Source of the DNA: Rhizobium altiplani | GTDB taxonomy: Bacteria; Pseudomonadota; Alphaproteobacteria; Rhizobiales; Rhizobiaceae | Reading direction: 5' to 3' | Assembly (NCBI RefSeq): GCF_001542405.1 | Contig: NZ_LNCD01000033.1 | Location: 165,770 to 229,769, forward strand | Length of the DNA: 64,000 nt | In this document: piece after piece, positions 54,929 through 63,122 of the stretch | Position numbering within the stretch: the stretch's first letter is position 1 | Layout: each line of letters opens with the position of its first letter | The notes under the pieces: model-generated | Databases searched by the model: none | What the model saw: the letters and a program-made list of their open reading frames with translations, nothing else | What the model was told of the DNA's origin: nothing | Made by a program: the position numbers and the translations under genes

Positions 54929-56005
54929 TTACTGGGCGAGCGCAATGGCATCCTCGCGCGTTTGGGCCGTATCCGAATTGACCATCGCGGTCGCAAGCTG
55001 GCGGAAGGTGACCATCCCGACGGGACGAGATCCTTGCCCGATGACAGTCACATCGCCATCCGGAACCGACGCAAGCAGGCGAACGGCTTCCTCGACCGTC
55101 GTCGTAGCATCGACGGTGACACCGCTGACGGCAGCTCCTGGTCGCATCGGACTCATGATGGCGCTGACCTGAACCACGCGGCCGCGGTTGACCTCCTTGA
55201 CGAAGTTGGCGACGTATTCGTCTGCCGGTCGCAACACGATGTCCTGACTGCTGCCTTGCTGGATGATTTCGCCATCGCGCAGGATGGCGATCTGGTCTCC
55301 CAGTCTCAGCGCCTCGTCGAGATCATGCGTGATGAAGACGATGGTCTTCTTGATCTCCCGCTGAATGTCGAGCAGCACCGTTTGCATGTCCGTGCGGATC
55401 AGCGGATCGAGCGCAGAATAGGCCTCATCCATCAAGAGAACGGGTGCGTCATTCGAAAGGGCGCGCGCAAGGCCGACGCGCTGCTGCATGCCGCCCGAAA
55501 GCTGGTTCGGGTATTTCTCCTCGAAGCCCTTCAATCCGACGCGCTCCAGCCATCGCATCGCCACGTCGACCGCCTTCGAACGCTCCACACCCTGGACTTC
55601 CAATCCGAATAGCGTGTTGTCGAGAACATTGCGATGCGGCAGGAGGGCGAACTTCTGAAACACCATCGCCGTCTGATGCCGGCGGAATGTGCGAAGCTCG
55701 GTCTCATCCATCTTGACCACGTCCACGCCGTCGACAAGCACCTCGCCGGCGGTCGGATCGATCAGTCGGTTGATGTGACGAATGAGCGTCGACTTCCCCG
55801 AGCCGGACAGGCCCATGATGACCTGGATGGAACCCGACGGCATTTCGATATTGATATCGCGAAGCCCAAGTACGTGACCGTGCTTCCGGTTCAACTCGGC
55901 CTTTGTCAGTCCGTTCTGGACTGCCTCGATGTGCGATCTCGCGTTCGGACCGAAGATCTTGAAGAGATGGCGGATCTTGATGCCGCCGAAATCGTGATCA
56001 CCCAT
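54929..56005 (-). CDS. proV: Glycine betaine/proline betaine ABC transporter ATPase (ProV-like)
   Basis: The 358-residue ATPase has the ProV N-terminal helix (IRHLFKIFGPNARSHIEAVQ), Walker [19 protein letters not shown], signature QLSGGMQQRVGLARAL, Walker B VLLMDEAYSALDP and the switch FITHDLDEAL. The C-terminus has a CBS-like regulatory segment (VTVDATTTVEEAVRLLASVP). Start at 56005 overlaps the permease stop by 8 nt. Confidence 0.93.
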   Translation of the reverse strand: MGDHDFGGIKIRHLFKIFGPNARSHIEAVQNGLTKAELNRKHGHVLGLRDINIEMPSGSIQVIMGLSGSGKSTLIRHINRLIDPTAGEVLVDGVDVVKMDETELRTFRRHQTAMVFQKFALLPHRNVLDNTLFGLEVQGVERSKAVDVAMRWLERVGLKGFEEKYPNQLSGGMQQRVGLARALSNDAPVLLMDEAYSALDPLIRTDMQTVLLDIQREIKKTIVFITHDLDEALRLGDQIAILRDGEIIQQGSSQDIVLRPADEYVANFVKEVNRGRVVQVSAIMSPMRPGAAVSGVTVDATTTVEEAVRLLASVPDGDVTVIGQGSRPVGMVTFRQLATAMVNSDTAQTREDAIALAQ

Positions 56006-56885
56006 GAACGATCTCCCGATGCTTCTGGAGCCGCTTGCCATATGCCTGGCTGACCCGATCGAAGATGATAGCAATGCCGACAATGGCAAGGCCGTTGAAA
56101 ATGCCCAGCGTGAAGTACTGATTGGCGATTGCCTTCAGGACCGGTTGTCCAAGTCCCTGGACGCCGATCATCGAGGCTATCACGACCATTGCCAGCGCCA
56201 TCATGATGGTCTGGTTGATCCCGGCCATGATGGTTGGCAGGGCAAGCGGCATCTGCACCTTGAAAAGCTTCTGGGAATTTGAAACCCCGAAGGCGTCAGC
56301 TGCCTCAAGCACGTCCTTGTCGACCAGTCGAATGCCGAGGTCGGTCAACCGGATCATCGGCGGAATTGCATAGATCACGACGGCGATGAGACCGGGAACA
56401 CGGCCAATCCCGAGCAGCATGACGACGGGGATGAGATAGACGAAACTCGGCATGGTCTGCATCACGTCGAGGATCGGATGGACGACGCGCTGGAACCGGT
56501 CGGATCGCGCCATCACGATCCCGATGGGCAAGCCGAGCGCGATGGACAAGACCGTGCAGACGAAGATCATCGACACGGTCCGCATCGTGTCTTCCCACAT
56601 GTCGAAGTAGCCGATGAGCAGCAACGTCACGAGACAGCCCAGCACGATCTTCAAGCTGCGGCTTCCGAGCCACGCAACAACGAGGACCATCAGCGTTATG
56701 ATCGGCCACGGCGTTTGGGTCATGAAGCGGTCGACGGCGATCAGGAAGTGTTGCAACGGAGAAAAGAAGCTCTCGATTGAATCGCCGTATGCCCTCGTGA
56801 AGGCTCGAAATCCGTCATCAATCATCTTCTTGAGGTCGCGAAGACTGTCGTCATTCATGTGCGGAAATTTGTAAAACCATTCCAT
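55998..56885 (-). CDS. proW: Betaine ABC transporter permease (ProW-like)
   Basis: The 295-residue permease has several transmembrane helices, the PSFVYLIPVVMLLGIGRVPG stretch and the EAA loop EAADAFGVSNSQKLFKVQMP, then LPTIMAGINQTIMMALAMVV, all typical of ProW/OpuAB. AAAGGGG precedes ATG 56885. It lies 100 nt after the binding-protein gene. Confidence 0.93.
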   Translation of the reverse strand: MEWFYKFPHMNDDSLRDLKKMIDDGFRAFTRAYGDSIESFFSPLQHFLIAVDRFMTQTPWPIITLMVLVVAWLGSRSLKIVLGCLVTLLLIGYFDMWEDTMRTVSMIFVCTVLSIALGLPIGIVMARSDRFQRVVHPILDVMQTMPSFVYLIPVVMLLGIGRVPGLIAVVIYAIPPMIRLTDLGIRLVDKDVLEAADAFGVSNSQKLFKVQMPLALPTIMAGINQTIMMALAMVVIASMIGVQGLGQPVLKAIANQYFTLGIFNGLAIVGIAIIFDRVSQAYGKRLQKHREIVHG

Positions 56886-56985
56886 TCGGTTCCCCTTTCT
56901 CTGAAAGAGCCGTGACAAGTCTTCTGGTTGTTTTCCGGCTTCTGAAGCGGCGGCGCGTTGTCAAAACGCGCCGCCCATTCAACAA

Positions 56986-57987
56986 TCAAAGCGAGGCTTC
57001 GATTTTCTTCGCTGCGTCTTCCGACACCCACTTTGCCCAGATGTCTTTGTTTTCCTTCAGGAAGTGCTTGGCACCGTCCTCGCCGCTCGCCTGATTGTCC
57101 GTCATCCAGGCCATCAGCTTGTTGACAGTATCATTGCTCCACGAGCGCTTCTCGAGGTAGGCCATCACGTCAGGTCCGGCCTTTTCGGAGAAGGGCTTTG
57201 CAACGAGCGTGACAATCGTATCGACCGGCCATGCGTTCGGCTTCGGGTCGGCGCAGTCAGCAACAGTATTGCAGCGTTTCCACTCGGCAGCGTCAGCTGG
57301 GACGCCGGCTTCGAGCTTCACCATTTCATACTTGCCAAGCAAAGCCGTCGGGGCCCAGTAATAGCCGACCCAGCCCTGCTTGCGCTCGTATGCCTTTGCG
57401 ATCGAGCCATCGAGGCCCGCGCCGGAACCAGTGTCCACGAGCTTGAAGCCTGCCTTTTCAGCTTCGAACGCCTTGAATAGCTGCGATGTGACCACCGTGC
57501 CGCCCCAGCCCTGCGGTCCGTTGTAAATTGCTCCCTTCGAGGCGTCTTCCGCGTCCGGGAACAATTCCGGGTGCTTGAGCATGTCAGGAATCGTTTTTAC
57601 GTCAGGATGGGCGTCCGCCAGATATTTGGGGATCCACCAACCCTGGATGCCTCCATCGGGAAGCGGCGAACCGACCTTGACGATACGTCCCTCATCTGTG
57701 CCCTTCTTCACGACCTCAGGAAGAAGGTCTACCCAGGCTTCGGGAGCGATGTCGGGTTCGCCCTTCTCCGCCATCGACGTGATCGTTGGAACAGTATCAC
57801 CCACAGTGATTTCCGCCTGGCAGCCATATCCCTCGTTCAGGATGATCTTATCCAGGTTCGACAGGACTTCGGCACTTTGCCAGTTCATGCTCGCGATTGT
57901 GACGCTGCCACACTCTGCTGCATTTGCGTACGAGGCCACTCCCAGCAGCCCAAATACCATGCACGTAGAAGCCAATAACTTGGTCAT
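56986..57987 (-). CDS. proX: Betaine-binding periplasmic protein (ProX/OpuAC-type)
   Basis: The 333-residue protein has a signal peptide (LASTCMVFGLLGVASYANAAE). The mature part is of the quaternary amine-binding OpuAC type: VTIASMNWQSAEVLSNL, YGCQAEITVGDTVPTITSMA, PEAWVDLLPEVV and an aromatic-rich region (GIQGWWIPKYL, WVGYYWAPTALL) that may form the cation-pi box. Cys pairs suggest disulfides. Confidence 0.92.
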   Translation of the reverse strand: MTKLLASTCMVFGLLGVASYANAAECGSVTIASMNWQSAEVLSNLDKIILNEGYGCQAEITVGDTVPTITSMAEKGEPDIAPEAWVDLLPEVVKKGTDEGRIVKVGSPLPDGGIQGWWIPKYLADAHPDVKTIPDMLKHPELFPDAEDASKGAIYNGPQGWGGTVVTSQLFKAFEAEKAGFKLVDTGSGAGLDGSIAKAYERKQGWVGYYWAPTALLGKYEMVKLEAGVPADAAEWKRCNTVADCADPKPNAWPVDTIVTLVAKPFSEKAGPDVMAYLEKRSWSNDTVNKLMAWMTDNQASGEDGAKHFLKENKDIWAKWVSEDAAKKIEASL

Positions 57988-58052
57988 TATCGTTCCCTTT
58001 TTAGCGGCATGTATTCTTGAGCGGGACGCCGCGAAACCCGCTTCAACGGTCG

Positions 58053-58847
58053 TTAGGAAGCGTCTCCCATACTCACCGATTTCTTGAAGGCTGCGGCCAA
58101 TCCATTGGAAACAGCATCGTCGAATCCCGAAGCGCGCATCTCTTGAATGCCCGCCGCAGTCACGCCGCGATATTCGAGAAAGCGATTGACGATCTCGGCC
58201 GGGTCGTCCTGCTGTCGTTCCAGCAGCCGTCCGGTTCCCGTCAGCATCGTCAGGACAGCGCGCCGGGCAATCTCCACAGGCAAACCTTGACTGATCGCGT
58301 GCTTCATCATTGCCGCGGCAAGGAGCGCGGGAAAGGCGGGGCCTGTGCCAGACATGCCCGTCAGGTAATCGATGTGCGTTTCGCTGCCCACTTCGTCTTC
58401 GACACCACAGGCGCCAAAGATCTTTCGCACCAGACTGCGATCATCCGTATCGACACCGGCCGATGCCATCCAGGGCGTGTAGGAACAGGAGACTTCGGCG
58501 GCAGCGTTGGGGAGGGCTCTGACCACTCTTTCGGTCGCATGCATTTCGATCAGCGCCGAGACGCGGATACCGGCCATGACCGAGATCAGGAGCTTCCCTT
58601 CCAGCTTTACAGGCACCGAACCCCAGTCTTCCGGGCGCACAGACAAGATCACCACATCCGAACGGTCTGCAAGGAGTTGATTGTCCGTTGTCCAGTGCGA
58701 GGCTGCGAAGCGGTCTGGCCGAGAGCGGCGATAGGAGAGCGTCAGATCGTCAGGATCGGCGAGGCCTGTGCGAAGGATCGCCTCTGCGATGGAACCGCCA
58801 AGCCAACCTGCGCCACCAATGATCCCGATCCTTGCTTTTCCGCTCAT
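58053..58847 (-). CDS. Pyrroline-5-carboxylate reductase family protein (ProC)
   Basis: The 264-residue protein has a Rossmann motif IGIIGGAGWLGGSIAEAIL, VVILSVRPEDWG, and RALPNAAAEV. The C-terminal LTGMSGTGPAFPALLAAAMM and FLEYRGVTAAGIQEMRASGF are ProC-like but altered from the usual SPGGTT motif. A catabolic role in handling pyrroline or N-methyl-pyrroline products is suggested by context. Its ATG at 58847 lies one base after the TetR stop, so the two are co-translated. Confidence 0.87.
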   Translation of the reverse strand: MSGKARIGIIGGAGWLGGSIAEAILRTGLADPDDLTLSYRRSRPDRFAASHWTTDNQLLADRSDVVILSVRPEDWGSVPVKLEGKLLISVMAGIRVSALIEMHATERVVRALPNAAAEVSCSYTPWMASAGVDTDDRSLVRKIFGACGVEDEVGSETHIDYLTGMSGTGPAFPALLAAAMMKHAISQGLPVEIARRAVLTMLTGTGRLLERQQDDPAEIVNRFLEYRGVTAAGIQEMRASGFDDAVSNGLAAAFKKSVSMGDAS

Positions 58848-58848
58848 C

Positions 58849-59484
58849 TCATCCCTGGCCTGGCTTGTAGCTATGTCTCGCAAAGAAGCGGTCAAGCTCG
58901 CGCTGCTGCGGAGTTTCACCCGTGTAGATTGCGATATATTCGGGGATGCGCTTCATGCGGACGCTGATACTTTCGTTCGACTGCATCGAAATATAGCCGA
59001 TCTGAACGAGGTAGGTTGTCCGTGCGCGAACATCCGCGCCGATTTCTGGATGGCCAAAGCGTTTGAACATGCTGGCAAGCGCGTCCATCCGCGTTCGATC
59101 GGCCTCTTGAACCTCCTGAAGGATCTCCTCCGACTGTAGCGCCCAGCTTCGCACGGCGAACTCGAACTTGCTGTCGAACAGCCGGCTGTCCAGCCAGCAG
59201 TCGAAGACGTTCAGCATCGCTTCCGCCAGGGTCTCCGCATAGGCTTCCGACTGCTTGACGATCGAACCTGTATTCTTCTCCCGCCAGCGCGAGACCAGCC
59301 CGTCCAGAAGCTCTTCGCGATCCTTGAAGAACCAATAGAAGCTGGTGCGCGACAGGTTGAGCTTCTTTGCCAGGGGCAGGATCTTCACGGAGTCTATCCC
59401 GGACTCCAGCAGGGAGTCGTAGGCTGCCTCGAGCCATCCCTCCTGCGATCCACGCCAGCCACTGTCGCTCAAATTCTGGTCCAT
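58849..59484 (-). CDS. TetR-family regulator of the N-methyl amine module
   Basis: The 211-residue regulator has a helix-turn-helix at about 15-65 (AAYDSLLESGIDSVKILPLA, then NLSRTSFYWFFKDREELL), where FYWFFKDREEL replaces the usual YxHFxxKxxL. The C-terminal domain (about 80-205) would bind a ligand such as an N-methylated amino acid. Divergent from the StcD-like gene with a shared 144-nt operator region. ATG at 59484 is preferred; TTG at 59490 is the other option. Confidence 0.88.
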   Translation of the reverse strand: MDQNLSDSGWRGSQEGWLEAAYDSLLESGIDSVKILPLAKKLNLSRTSFYWFFKDREELLDGLVSRWREKNTGSIVKQSEAYAETLAEAMLNVFDCWLDSRLFDSKFEFAVRSWALQSEEILQEVQEADRTRMDALASMFKRFGHPEIGADVRARTTYLVQIGYISMQSNESISVRMKRIPEYIAIYTGETPQQRELDRFFARHSYKPGQG

Positions 59485-59523
59485 GTTCAATCCCTAGCAA
59501 ATCGTTAAGCTCCGCACAATCAA

Positions 59524-59586
59524 AATGTACATGACTGTCAATCAAATTTGACTGTCGTGTTTTCGCCGTTGACACATGTGTACATT
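59524..59586. promoter_or_regulatory. Divergent operator/promoter between the TetR and StcD-like genes
   Basis: AATGTACATG (59524-59533) and CATGTGTACATT (59575-59586) are imperfect inverted copies flanking two direct TGACTGTC repeats (about 59533 and 59549). A TTGACA box occurs at 59569-59574; no clear -10 follows. The symmetry suits a TetR dimer pair controlling both operons. Confidence 0.45.
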
Positions 59587-59628
59587 CCGCCTAGCGTTCG
59601 GACCACTTCCTAATTCGGAGCATGACAG

Positions 59629-61665
59629 ATGTCGAACGATCCCCTGCTGCAGCCGTATCAACTCAAGCATCTGACGCTACGCAACCGCATCATCGTGACA
59701 TCCCATGAGCCGGCCTATCCCGAGGATGGCATGCCCAAGGAGCGCTACCGGGCCTATACGGTCGAGCGGGCCAAAGGCGGCGTCGCCATGACAATGACCG
59801 CGGGATCCGCAGCCGTGTCCAAGGACAGTCCACCGGTCTTCAACAATCTCCTGGCGTACAAGGACGAGATCGTACCCTGGGTCAGGGAGATGACCGACGC
59901 CGTCCACGAAGAGGGTGCTGCGATCATGATTCAGCTCACGCACCTCGGCAGGAGAACGCGCTGGGATAAGGGCGACTGGCTTCCCGTCGTCGCCCCGTCT
60001 CACCACCGCGAAGCCGCACATCGAGCATTTCCGAAGAAGCTGGAAGATTGGGACATCGAGCGCATCATCAAGGACTTTGCCGACGCGGCCGAGCGCATGA
60101 AAGCCGGCGGGATGGACGGCGTTGAACTCGAGGCCTACGGCCATCTGATCGACCAGTTCGCTTCGCCATTGACCAACGAACTCGAGGGCCCTTACGGCGG
60201 ATCGCTCGAAAACCGCATGCGCTTCTGTCTCGATGTCTTCAAGGCGATGCGCGAGAGGGTCGGCAACGACTTCATCCTTGGTGTCCGCTACACCGCTGAC
60301 GAACGTCTTCCTGGCGGCACCGGCAAGGAAGAGGGCATTGAAATCTCTCGCAGGCTACGCGACAGCGGCCTCATCGACTATTTGAACGTCATCCGTGGTC
60401 ATATCGACACGGATCCGGGACTGACGGATGTCATTCCGATCCAGGGGATGGCCAATTCGCCCCACCTCGACTTTGCCGGGGAAATCAGGGCCGCGACCAA
60501 CTTCCCAACCTTCCATGCCGCCAAGATCCCCGACGTTGCCACGGCTCGTCACGCAATTGCGGCCGGCAAGGTCGACATGGTCGGCATGACGCGTGCGCAC
60601 ATGACCGATCCTCATATCGTCCGCAAGATCATTGAAAAGCGGGAAGAGGACATTCGGCCATGCGTCGGCGCCAATTACTGTCTTGACCGCATTTATCAGG
60701 GCGGCATGGCGTTTTGCATTCACAACGCTGCCACCGGGCGAGAGGAGACGATGCCCCACGTCGTCCCAAAGGCCGAAGTCCGCAGGAAAGTTGTCGTGGT
60801 CGGCGCTGGCCCGGCCGGCCTCGAAGCGGCCCGGGTCGCCGCCGAGCGCGGTCACGAGGTGATCGTCTTCGAGGCGGCAAGCAATCCGGGCGGACAGATC
60901 CGGCTGACCGCCCAGAGCGAACGTCGCCGAGAGATGATCAGCATCATCGACTGGCGAATGGCACAGTGCGAAAAATACGGCGTCGTCTTCCATTTCAATA
61001 CATGGGCCGAAGAAGACACGATCACCGCGGAGAAGCCAGACGTCGTCATCATCGCGACAGGCGGCCTTCCTCACACGGAGGTTCTGAACAAGGGCAACGA
61101 TCTTGTCGTGTCCTCCTGGGATATCATCTCAGGAGACGTGAAGCCGGGTTCGAACGTTCTCGTCTTCGACGATGCCGGAGACCACGCGGGCCTGCAGGCC
61201 GCCGAGTTCCTGGCCAAGGCCGGAGCAAAGGTCGAGATCATGACGCCCGATCGTTCCTTCGCGCCCGAGGTCATGGCCATGAACCTTGTTCCTTACATGC
61301 GATCTCTTCAGAAGCTGGACGTGACATTCACAGTTACATTCCGCCTCGAGGCCGCCGAACGGAACGGAAACCAGATCGTTGCCAGCGTCGGAAGTGACTA
61401 CGGCGGCGTATCGAAACAGCGCGTCGTCGACCAGATTGTCGTCAACCATGGCACGATCCCGCTCGACGACCTCTATTTCGACCTCAAGCCTCTGTCGAGC
61501 AATCTCGGCGAGACCTCGTACGACCAACTCCTGTCAGGCGAGCGCCAGTCCGTCGTCCGCAACGTGGAGGGAACGTTCCAGCTCTTCCGCATCGGCGATG
61601 CGGTCGCAGCGCGGAATACCCATGCGGCCATCTACGATGGCCTGCGCATCGCGAAGGATCTCTAG
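59629..61665 (+). CDS. N-methylproline demethylase-like FMN-FeS flavoprotein (StcD-like)
   Basis: The 678-residue protein has an FMN TIM barrel (about 1-350: LTLRNRIIVTSHEPAYPEDG, PYGGSLENRMRF). Its iron-sulfur motif CVGANYC-x11-C has Ala where trimethylamine dehydrogenase has the second Cys. The dinucleotide domain starts at KVVVVGAGPAGLEAARVAAERG (about 387-408). Length and sequence fit StcD of Sinorhizobium stachydrine catabolism, which demethylates N-methylproline. Electrons would go to EtfAB encoded downstream. GGAG precedes the ATG. Confidence 0.88.
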   Translation: MSNDPLLQPYQLKHLTLRNRIIVTSHEPAYPEDGMPKERYRAYTVERAKGGVAMTMTAGSAAVSKDSPPVFNNLLAYKDEIVPWVREMTDAVHEEGAAIMIQLTHLGRRTRWDKGDWLPVVAPSHHREAAHRAFPKKLEDWDIERIIKDFADAAERMKAGGMDGVELEAYGHLIDQFASPLTNELEGPYGGSLENRMRFCLDVFKAMRERVGNDFILGVRYTADERLPGGTGKEEGIEISRRLRDSGLIDYLNVIRGHIDTDPGLTDVIPIQGMANSPHLDFAGEIRAATNFPTFHAAKIPDVATARHAIAAGKVDMVGMTRAHMTDPHIVRKIIEKREEDIRPCVGANYCLDRIYQGGMAFCIHNAATGREETMPHVVPKAEVRRKVVVVGAGPAGLEAARVAAERGHEVIVFEAASNPGGQIRLTAQSERRREMISIIDWRMAQCEKYGVVFHFNTWAEEDTITAEKPDVVIIATGGLPHTEVLNKGNDLVVSSWDIISGDVKPGSNVLVFDDAGDHAGLQAAEFLAKAGAKVEIMTPDRSFAPEVMAMNLVPYMRSLQKLDVTFTVTFRLEAAERNGNQIVASVGSDYGGVSKQRVVDQIVVNHGTIPLDDLYFDLKPLSSNLGETSYDQLLSGERQSVVRNVEGTFQLFRIGDAVAARNTHAAIYDGLRIAKDL

Positions 61666-61703
61666 ACCACGCAAGACGCATCCAAGCAGACGGAGGTTTG
61701 TCA

Positions 61704-62339
61704 GTGGCACAACGGGCCGAACAGCTACAGCTTCTAATCGACGCCGCCGATGTGGCATTCGATGAACATGCCAGGGATCCGGAAGCCCGCCGTTCGCTCG
61801 GTCAGGCATTTTCGGTGCTTCAGACGTCAGGCGGACAGCGGTCGGGAGAGGGACGCCGGTTACCCGTGTGCCAGTTCTTGTCGAAGATTTCAGTCGACGT
61901 CGGTTCGCCGGTGCTTGGGCAACTCCTCGCTCGCTTCCAGGCAGTTGAACCCCTCCTTATCTGGCGGCATCGCCAGGACATATCCGGCACCGCAAGTGAA
62001 AACTTTCAGGACGGGCATGCGAACGCGATGATCGTCGGGCCGGGAGGCTTGGAGGAGCGCAACGACGTCTGGTTTGGTGCCACATTGATGGCGCCGAATG
62101 TGCGATATCCCGATCACGACCATGCCCCCGAAGAAATCTATCTGGTGATGTCCGAGGGAGAGTTCCGGCATGGGGACTCTGGCTGGTTCTCACCCGGTAT
62201 CGGCGGATCCTTCTACAACCCGCCAGGGATAAGGCATGCCATGCGATCGACGGATCAGCCGCTGTTTGCGTTCTGGGTGCTCCTGCCCGAACGAGGCGCT
62301 GGTTCGACCCCGAACTCTAACGGACAGGTGCAGCCATGA
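61704..62339 (+). CDS. DMSP-lyase-family (DddL/DddQ-like) cupin
   Basis: The 211-residue protein has a C-terminal cupin with an intact metal site: [20 protein letters not shown] (His, His, Glu) and [12 protein letters not shown] (His). This resembles the dimethylsulfoniopropionate lyases DddL/DddQ, which release DMS and acrylate. In this operon a related reaction on a quaternary amine could also be meant. GTG at 61704 is chosen because CGGAGG lies 7 nt before it. EtfB's ATG overlaps the stop by 4 nt. Confidence 0.85.
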   Translation: MAQRAEQLQLLIDAADVAFDEHARDPEARRSLGQAFSVLQTSGGQRSGEGRRLPVCQFLSKISVDVGSPVLGQLLARFQAVEPLLIWRHRQDISGTASENFQDGHANAMIVGPGGLEERNDVWFGATLMAPNVRYPDHDHAPEEIYLVMSEGEFRHGDSGWFSPGIGGSFYNPPGIRHAMRSTDQPLFAFWVLLPERGAGSTPNSNGQVQP

Positions 62340-63097
62340 AAATTCTCGTCCCCGTCAAGCGGGTGGTTGATTACAACGTGAAGATCCGCGTGAAGCCGGA
62401 TGGCACAGGCGTCGAGCTTTCGAATGTGAAGATGTCGATGAACCCGTTCGACGAGATCTCGGTCGAGGAAGCGCTGCGGCTGAAGGAAGCCGGCAAGGCC
62501 GAGGAGGTGATCGTCGTGTCGATCGGTCCGGCCAAGGCCGAAGAGACGCTGCGCACCGCACTTGCCATGGGCGCCGATCGCGCCATCCTGGTGGAGACCG
62601 ACGACGCCGTCGAACCGCTCGCCGTCGCCAAGATCCTCAAGGGCGTCGTCGACGCCGAACAGCCGGGCCTGATCATCGCGGGCAAGCAGGCGATCGATGA
62701 CGATTCCAACCAGACCGGCCAGATGCTGGCGGCGCTGCTCGGCGCGGCGCAGGCGACCTTCGCCTCGAAGATCGAAATCGAAGTTGCTGGCCCTGGGGGC
62801 AAGGCCCAGGTGACGCGCGAGGTCGATGGCGGCCTGCAGACGATCGAGGTCAAGCTTCCGGCCGTCGTCACATCAGATCTGCGCCTGAACGAGCCGCGCT
62901 ACGCGTCGCTGCCGAACATCATGAAGGCGAAGAAGAAGCCGCTCGACAAGAAGACGCCGGCCGACTTCGGCGTTTCCACCGCGCCGCGTCTGAAGGTGCT
63001 GAAGACCGAGGAGCCGTCCGGCCGCAAGGCGGGCGTCAAGGTCAAGTCGGTTGCCGAGCTGGTCGAGAAGCTTAAAGTCGAAGCCGGCGTGCTTTAA
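62336..63097 (+). CDS. etfB: Electron transfer flavoprotein beta subunit
   Basis: The 253-residue subunit binds AMP and supports the FAD of the EtfAB heterodimer. Landmarks: [58 protein letters not shown], and the recognition-loop region [20 protein letters not shown]. It accepts electrons from the StcD-like enzyme and hands them to ETF:quinone oxidoreductase. Its sequence and strong codon bias resemble housekeeping rhizobial etfB. Confidence 0.95.
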   Translation: MKILVPVKRVVDYNVKIRVKPDGTGVELSNVKMSMNPFDEISVEEALRLKEAGKAEEVIVVSIGPAKAEETLRTALAMGADRAILVETDDAVEPLAVAKILKGVVDAEQPGLIIAGKQAIDDDSNQTGQMLAALLGAAQATFASKIEIEVAGPGGKAQVTREVDGGLQTIEVKLPAVVTSDLRLNEPRYASLPNIMKAKKKPLDKKTPADFGVSTAPRLKVLKTEEPSGRKAGVKVKSVAELVEKLKVEAGVL

Positions 63098-63122
63098 AGG
63101 TTCGAGAAAGGGAGATATATCC

